A program made the position numbers and the translations under genes. The notes beneath the pieces were generated by a model. The model had not been told where the DNA came from. It saw only the letters and a program-made list of their open reading frames with translations, and did not search any database. A stretch of 64,000 nt of DNA from Pyrocephalus nanus (Eukaryota > Chordata > Aves > Passeriformes > Tyrannidae), in assembly GCA_038380795.1 (NCBI GenBank), contig CM076276.1, positions 15,328,001-15,392,000 on the forward strand, read 5' to 3'. Shown here one piece after another: positions 43,284 to 64,000 of this stretch. How positions within the stretch are numbered: position 1 is the first letter of the stretch; the number at the start of each line of letters is the position of its first letter.

Positions 43284-46200
43284 CAGGCCACTGGTCCCAG
43301 AGGTGATTCTCCTCCCTGCTTTGAGGTGGTTGGCAGGGTTGGCAGCAGTGTGATCCGTGGCTGATCCCACTGGATCTCCCCTCAGCAGTAGGGAAGAAGA
43401 TCACTGCTTCCCCCAGCTGCCTCTGCAGCTACTGGTGGTTGGGTTTTTCCTTGCCTGGATTACTACAGTAGGATTTTAAGGCTTTTCTTCTCACTGAGTC
43501 TCAAAAGCCTGAGTTGATCCCCGTGGTGTGCAAATGCTGAAACTCATCCCTTCCCCTGCCTCGCATCTGGTTACGATCAGCCGTGGGATTTACTGGATGG
43601 CCAGTCCCCACTGCTTCCTTTTCCAGGGTAGATTTTTTTCCCCCCTCTTTGTTTACTGTAAAAAACACTGAAGTTGCATGTTAGAAAAAAAAGAGAAAAA
43701 AAAAAAAAAGAAGTATTAGAAAAATTAACTGGAGGCAAGGAGAATCTGGGTCACAGGCTGGGATCCCCAGGAGGGACACTCATCCTCCGGGCCTGGAAGC
43801 ACGGGACGGTGTAGCTGGCAGGGTTCAGGTGCCAAGCCAAGGTGCAGAAATCTGGCAGAGGTTTTTGCAAGTGCTGTAGGAATCTGATATTATTATTGAC
43901 AGCATCAGCTCTTTTTTTGCCTCCTTTTAACTTGCTTGATGCCAGTTGGGAAAGGCCTTTCTCAGTACCTCTTGGAAGATGTGAGGAGCTGTCAGACAGT
44001 GCTCTGGGGAGGTGTCTGCTCTGCTGAAATGCTCCTGCCTATGGGTGGGTGCAGAGATTTGGGCTGAAATCAGATATTCCCATGGCTGCTGGAGTTCTGC
44101 AGCCTGGCTGATATTCCACTCAGCATTTTTGCCATTGCTCACATTCCTCTGCTCTCTGTTCAGAGCAGACAGAGCAGGTCCCTGCTGCTGCTTGCAGGTG
44201 GGTTGCTCAGCCAGGCTGCAGAGCACGGGTCGTGCTTATAAACAGTGAGTGGAAAATCCCCATTCTCTTCCTCACTTTGGATTTATCCAAGCCCTGTTGC
44301 ATCCGTTTCAGTGGGATTTGGGGGCAGGGTGAGACTGGAGATGCTTCCTTAGTGCCTCTCTCAGGACACTTTTCCATGGCCCGTGGGTTATCCCTGGGAA
44401 GTTCCCAGGCAGGTGCTGTAGGGGTCACTGTAGTGGCTCAGGTGCCTGCAGTCACTGTTTGTTGCTCGTCTGATCCAACGTTTAAGGATATTCCAGAGCT
44501 CCTCAAGCTGTTAGTTATCCCCATTTTCGGTTTTCCCTGTCTCTGAGTGCTTTCCCATCGCTCGAGTCACCATCTGTTACATCTGAAGGTGATACATACC
44601 CTGAAAATGGGAAGGGAATGAAGCTCCTGTATGAGTCTCCAGACAGCCCACAATCCACCATTAGGATGGGCTTCCTCCCTTTCCCTCTGGGAACGATTGT
44701 TTGCCCTGAAATCCAACAGGAATATTTTATATGCAAGGTTCCCTTAACGCTGACACGGCTGGGGAGGTGGGAGCACATCCCTGCTCCTGGCTTTGAGCAG
44801 TGCAGGATGAAGGGGGTTTGGGCAGGTGTTGCTGAGGTTCTATGGATTCATATCCCTGGAAAGTGAGTCCCTCTGTTTCTACCTTAGTGGAAATGACCAG
44901 AGCTCAGCTGCATTGTTACACACAGGGGAGAGGGGAGATTTAGGGATACATGCATGTGATGATTAAGGATGAGATAATGCAGCCTTGAGACATGAGACCC
45001 CAGGAAATGTGGCAGTTTATGCCCTCACTCGTAGAAGAACTTAGCTTTCATGAGCACTGCATCATCTGGAGACCCCAGCTGCAGACCTTTTTGACTCTTT
45101 GATCTTCAGGCTTTGTAGTGCAGAAATGCTGTGCAGAAGAGGTGAATTTTTGCTGGGAGGAAGCCCAGAGCTCCATGGGGCTGTCCAAGGCTGCCAGAGG
45201 GTGAGAGGCTGGGTGGGGTTCAGACCTCATGGGCCACAGCCAGTGTTGCCCAAAAGCTTTGCCTGCCCTCTCCCACCACCCACCATCCCAATCCCCTCTA
45301 ATCTCTGTGCCCTAAGGAACACTGACAGGAATGAAAGGATCGGATGGCCACAGCCAAACTTCTGGCTTGCTGGAGCCCAGCTTTAAACTCGGCAGGTCTC
45401 CCTGATGCAGCAGCACAACACTGCTTCAGTCCTGCTGGTTTTGAGACAGCTCCAGCAACTCTGCTCAGCATCTCCTCAGGGATCTGGCATTTGCAAAGAG
45501 CCAGGACAGTGCTGTCACATGTGTGGAAAACATTATCCAGATCCCTGGTTTTAGGATGGGTTTGGCTTCGGAGTTTGTTTGTTTGGTTTTTCATTGGAAT
45601 TTTTGTGGGTTGTTTTTTTTGTTGTTTTGTTTTAGACTGTAGCTTTTTCTGAGAGTTTAATCCTGAGTAGCAATTCCCTGGATTCTGCTGCTGCTGTTTC
45701 TGGCTGCCTGACAGCTGTTGGATCCAGAGCTGCAGGGAGCACCAGGAAGTGCTGTGTCAGGCCCTGAGCAGAGCCTTGGTCAAGGACAGCTCGAGTGTCA
45801 CCTTTGCAGTGTTTAAAATGCAAGTGCAGGATGTGCCCAGCCCTGTGTGCAGGCAGCCTTGTGCCAGGGCTCTCCAGGGAGGTGGGAATCCCTGGACAAG
45901 TCCCCAGCTGCAGCTACATGGTGGGACCCTGTCTCTCTTGCAGCCTCAGTTTCCCTGTCTGTAAAAGTGGAGAAATCACAGTGGTGATTTTGTAAGGAGC
46001 TTGGAGATTTAGGACTTGTCACCTCCAGACCAGGGAAAACCCAACTGCTAGAACCCCCCAAGACACTTCACCTCCCAACAGCTGGAAGTGGGAGCAGCAG
46101 GAGTGTGGAAGCCAGAAGTGCCTCTGTGTGATGGCAGGGGAGGTGCAGCCCCTTCCTAAGGGCACCTGGCTCTGAAGGAGGCTGAGAACATCTTGTCAGA

Positions 46201-46565
46201 TTCACTGGGATGACGTGCCCTGGAGCACCATCAGGTTCTGAGGTTAAAGAAAGCAAACTGCAGGTGTTTGTGCAGGTTATTGTGGTGGAATTCTTGACTT
46301 TGCAAACTTGAGCTTAGTGAAAATCCGTGTAAACGGTGGGAAAAGAGAAATGAGCCCCCTTTTAAAAGATAATATTTTTAGAAAATGCTGAACTCTCATC
46401 CAAGAATGATTCAAAGGAATCTGACTTTGTCCTTGCCTCTTCCTCCTGAAAATCCAGGTTTATGTGAGTTTAGGTAAACACTTGGACTTTGTGCTGCAGG
46501 AGAGTGTTCTCTGAGCCCAGGAAAACACGTACAACAAACCTAACTCCCTTTCCCTTCTTCCACAG

Positions 46566-46603
46566 AGCAAGCTTCCCATGACTAACAGATGCTGGCCTAG
46601 ATT
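46566..46603 (+). promoter_or_regulatory. TRAF7: TRAF7 exon 2 leader with upstream start codons
   Basis: The 38 bases before the TRAF7 ATG contain two ATGs. The one at 46578 opens a nine-codon frame whose stop (46605-46607) overlaps the TRAF7 start as ATGA. The one at 46589 opens a three-codon frame ending at 46600. A frame from exon 1 (36487) would also end in this leader if exons 1 and 2 join directly. Such clusters usually lower or condition translation of the main frame. Confidence 0.6.

Positions 46604-64000
<17,397 letters not shown>

Larger units (their letters stand above)
36533..46565 (+). other. TRAF7: TRAF7 intron 1 (10 kb)
   Basis: G-rich at its start (36540-36600), which could favour R-loop or G-quadruplex formation. 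It holds CR1 fragments near 37446, 42021 and 43194, A-rich tracts near 43685-43709, a T/G-rich tract near 45570-45640, and one candidate alternative first exon (39370-39478). The remainder is unique with no supported gene. Confidence 0.7.

Overview
The window is nuclear DNA from a bird. Genes are split by GT-AG introns, and many degraded copies of the avian CR1 LINE are scattered through the introns and intergenic DNA, most of them only the 3' end. Base composition is GC-rich with CpG-dense promoters, as on avian microchromosomes. Gene content and order (RAB26, then a minus-strand snoRNA host, then TRAF7) match the vertebrate block that lies beside PKD1/TSC2 on human 16p13.3. The species cannot be named from this sequence.

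Layout. Bases 1-8460 are intergenic, with four CR1 fragments, one small CpG-rich patch and an enhancer-like patch; no gene is supported there. RAB26 runs on the plus strand from the ATG at 8609 to the stop at 32495. It has nine coding exons, a 260-residue small GTPase product, a 17.2 kb second intron and a long 3'UTR ending near 34975. The next block, 35390-36087, is read on the minus strand. It looks like the SNHG19-type non-coding host gene: TATA box, pyrimidine-rich (5'-TOP-like) start, short exons, and a C/D snoRNA in intron 1 that I identify as SNORD60 from its guide sequence. It ends tail-to-tail with RAB26 and shares a CpG-island divergent promoter with TRAF7. TRAF7 runs on the plus strand from a non-coding first exon (ends 36532) across a 10 kb intron to its ATG at 46604. 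It continues beyond the window; about 584 residues are present, from the start to the beginning of the sixth WD40 repeat.

The genes have separate jobs. RAB26 is a vesicle-trafficking GTPase. SNORD60 guides 2'-O-methylation of 28S rRNA. TRAF7 is a RING/WD40 E3 ligase acting in MAP-kinase signalling. Their proximity looks like conserved synteny plus a shared promoter, not a functional operon. Every coding exon joins in frame with intact key motifs, so both protein genes look functional.

I found no undescribed gene system. The most useful leads are the 5'-TOP/SNORD60 unit with its divergent promoter, clustered short upstream ORFs before TRAF7, a CR1 tail directly against the TRAF7 exon 16 acceptor, two candidate alternative first exons in TRAF7 introns, and AT-rich islands in the large RAB26 intron that look like regulatory elements.
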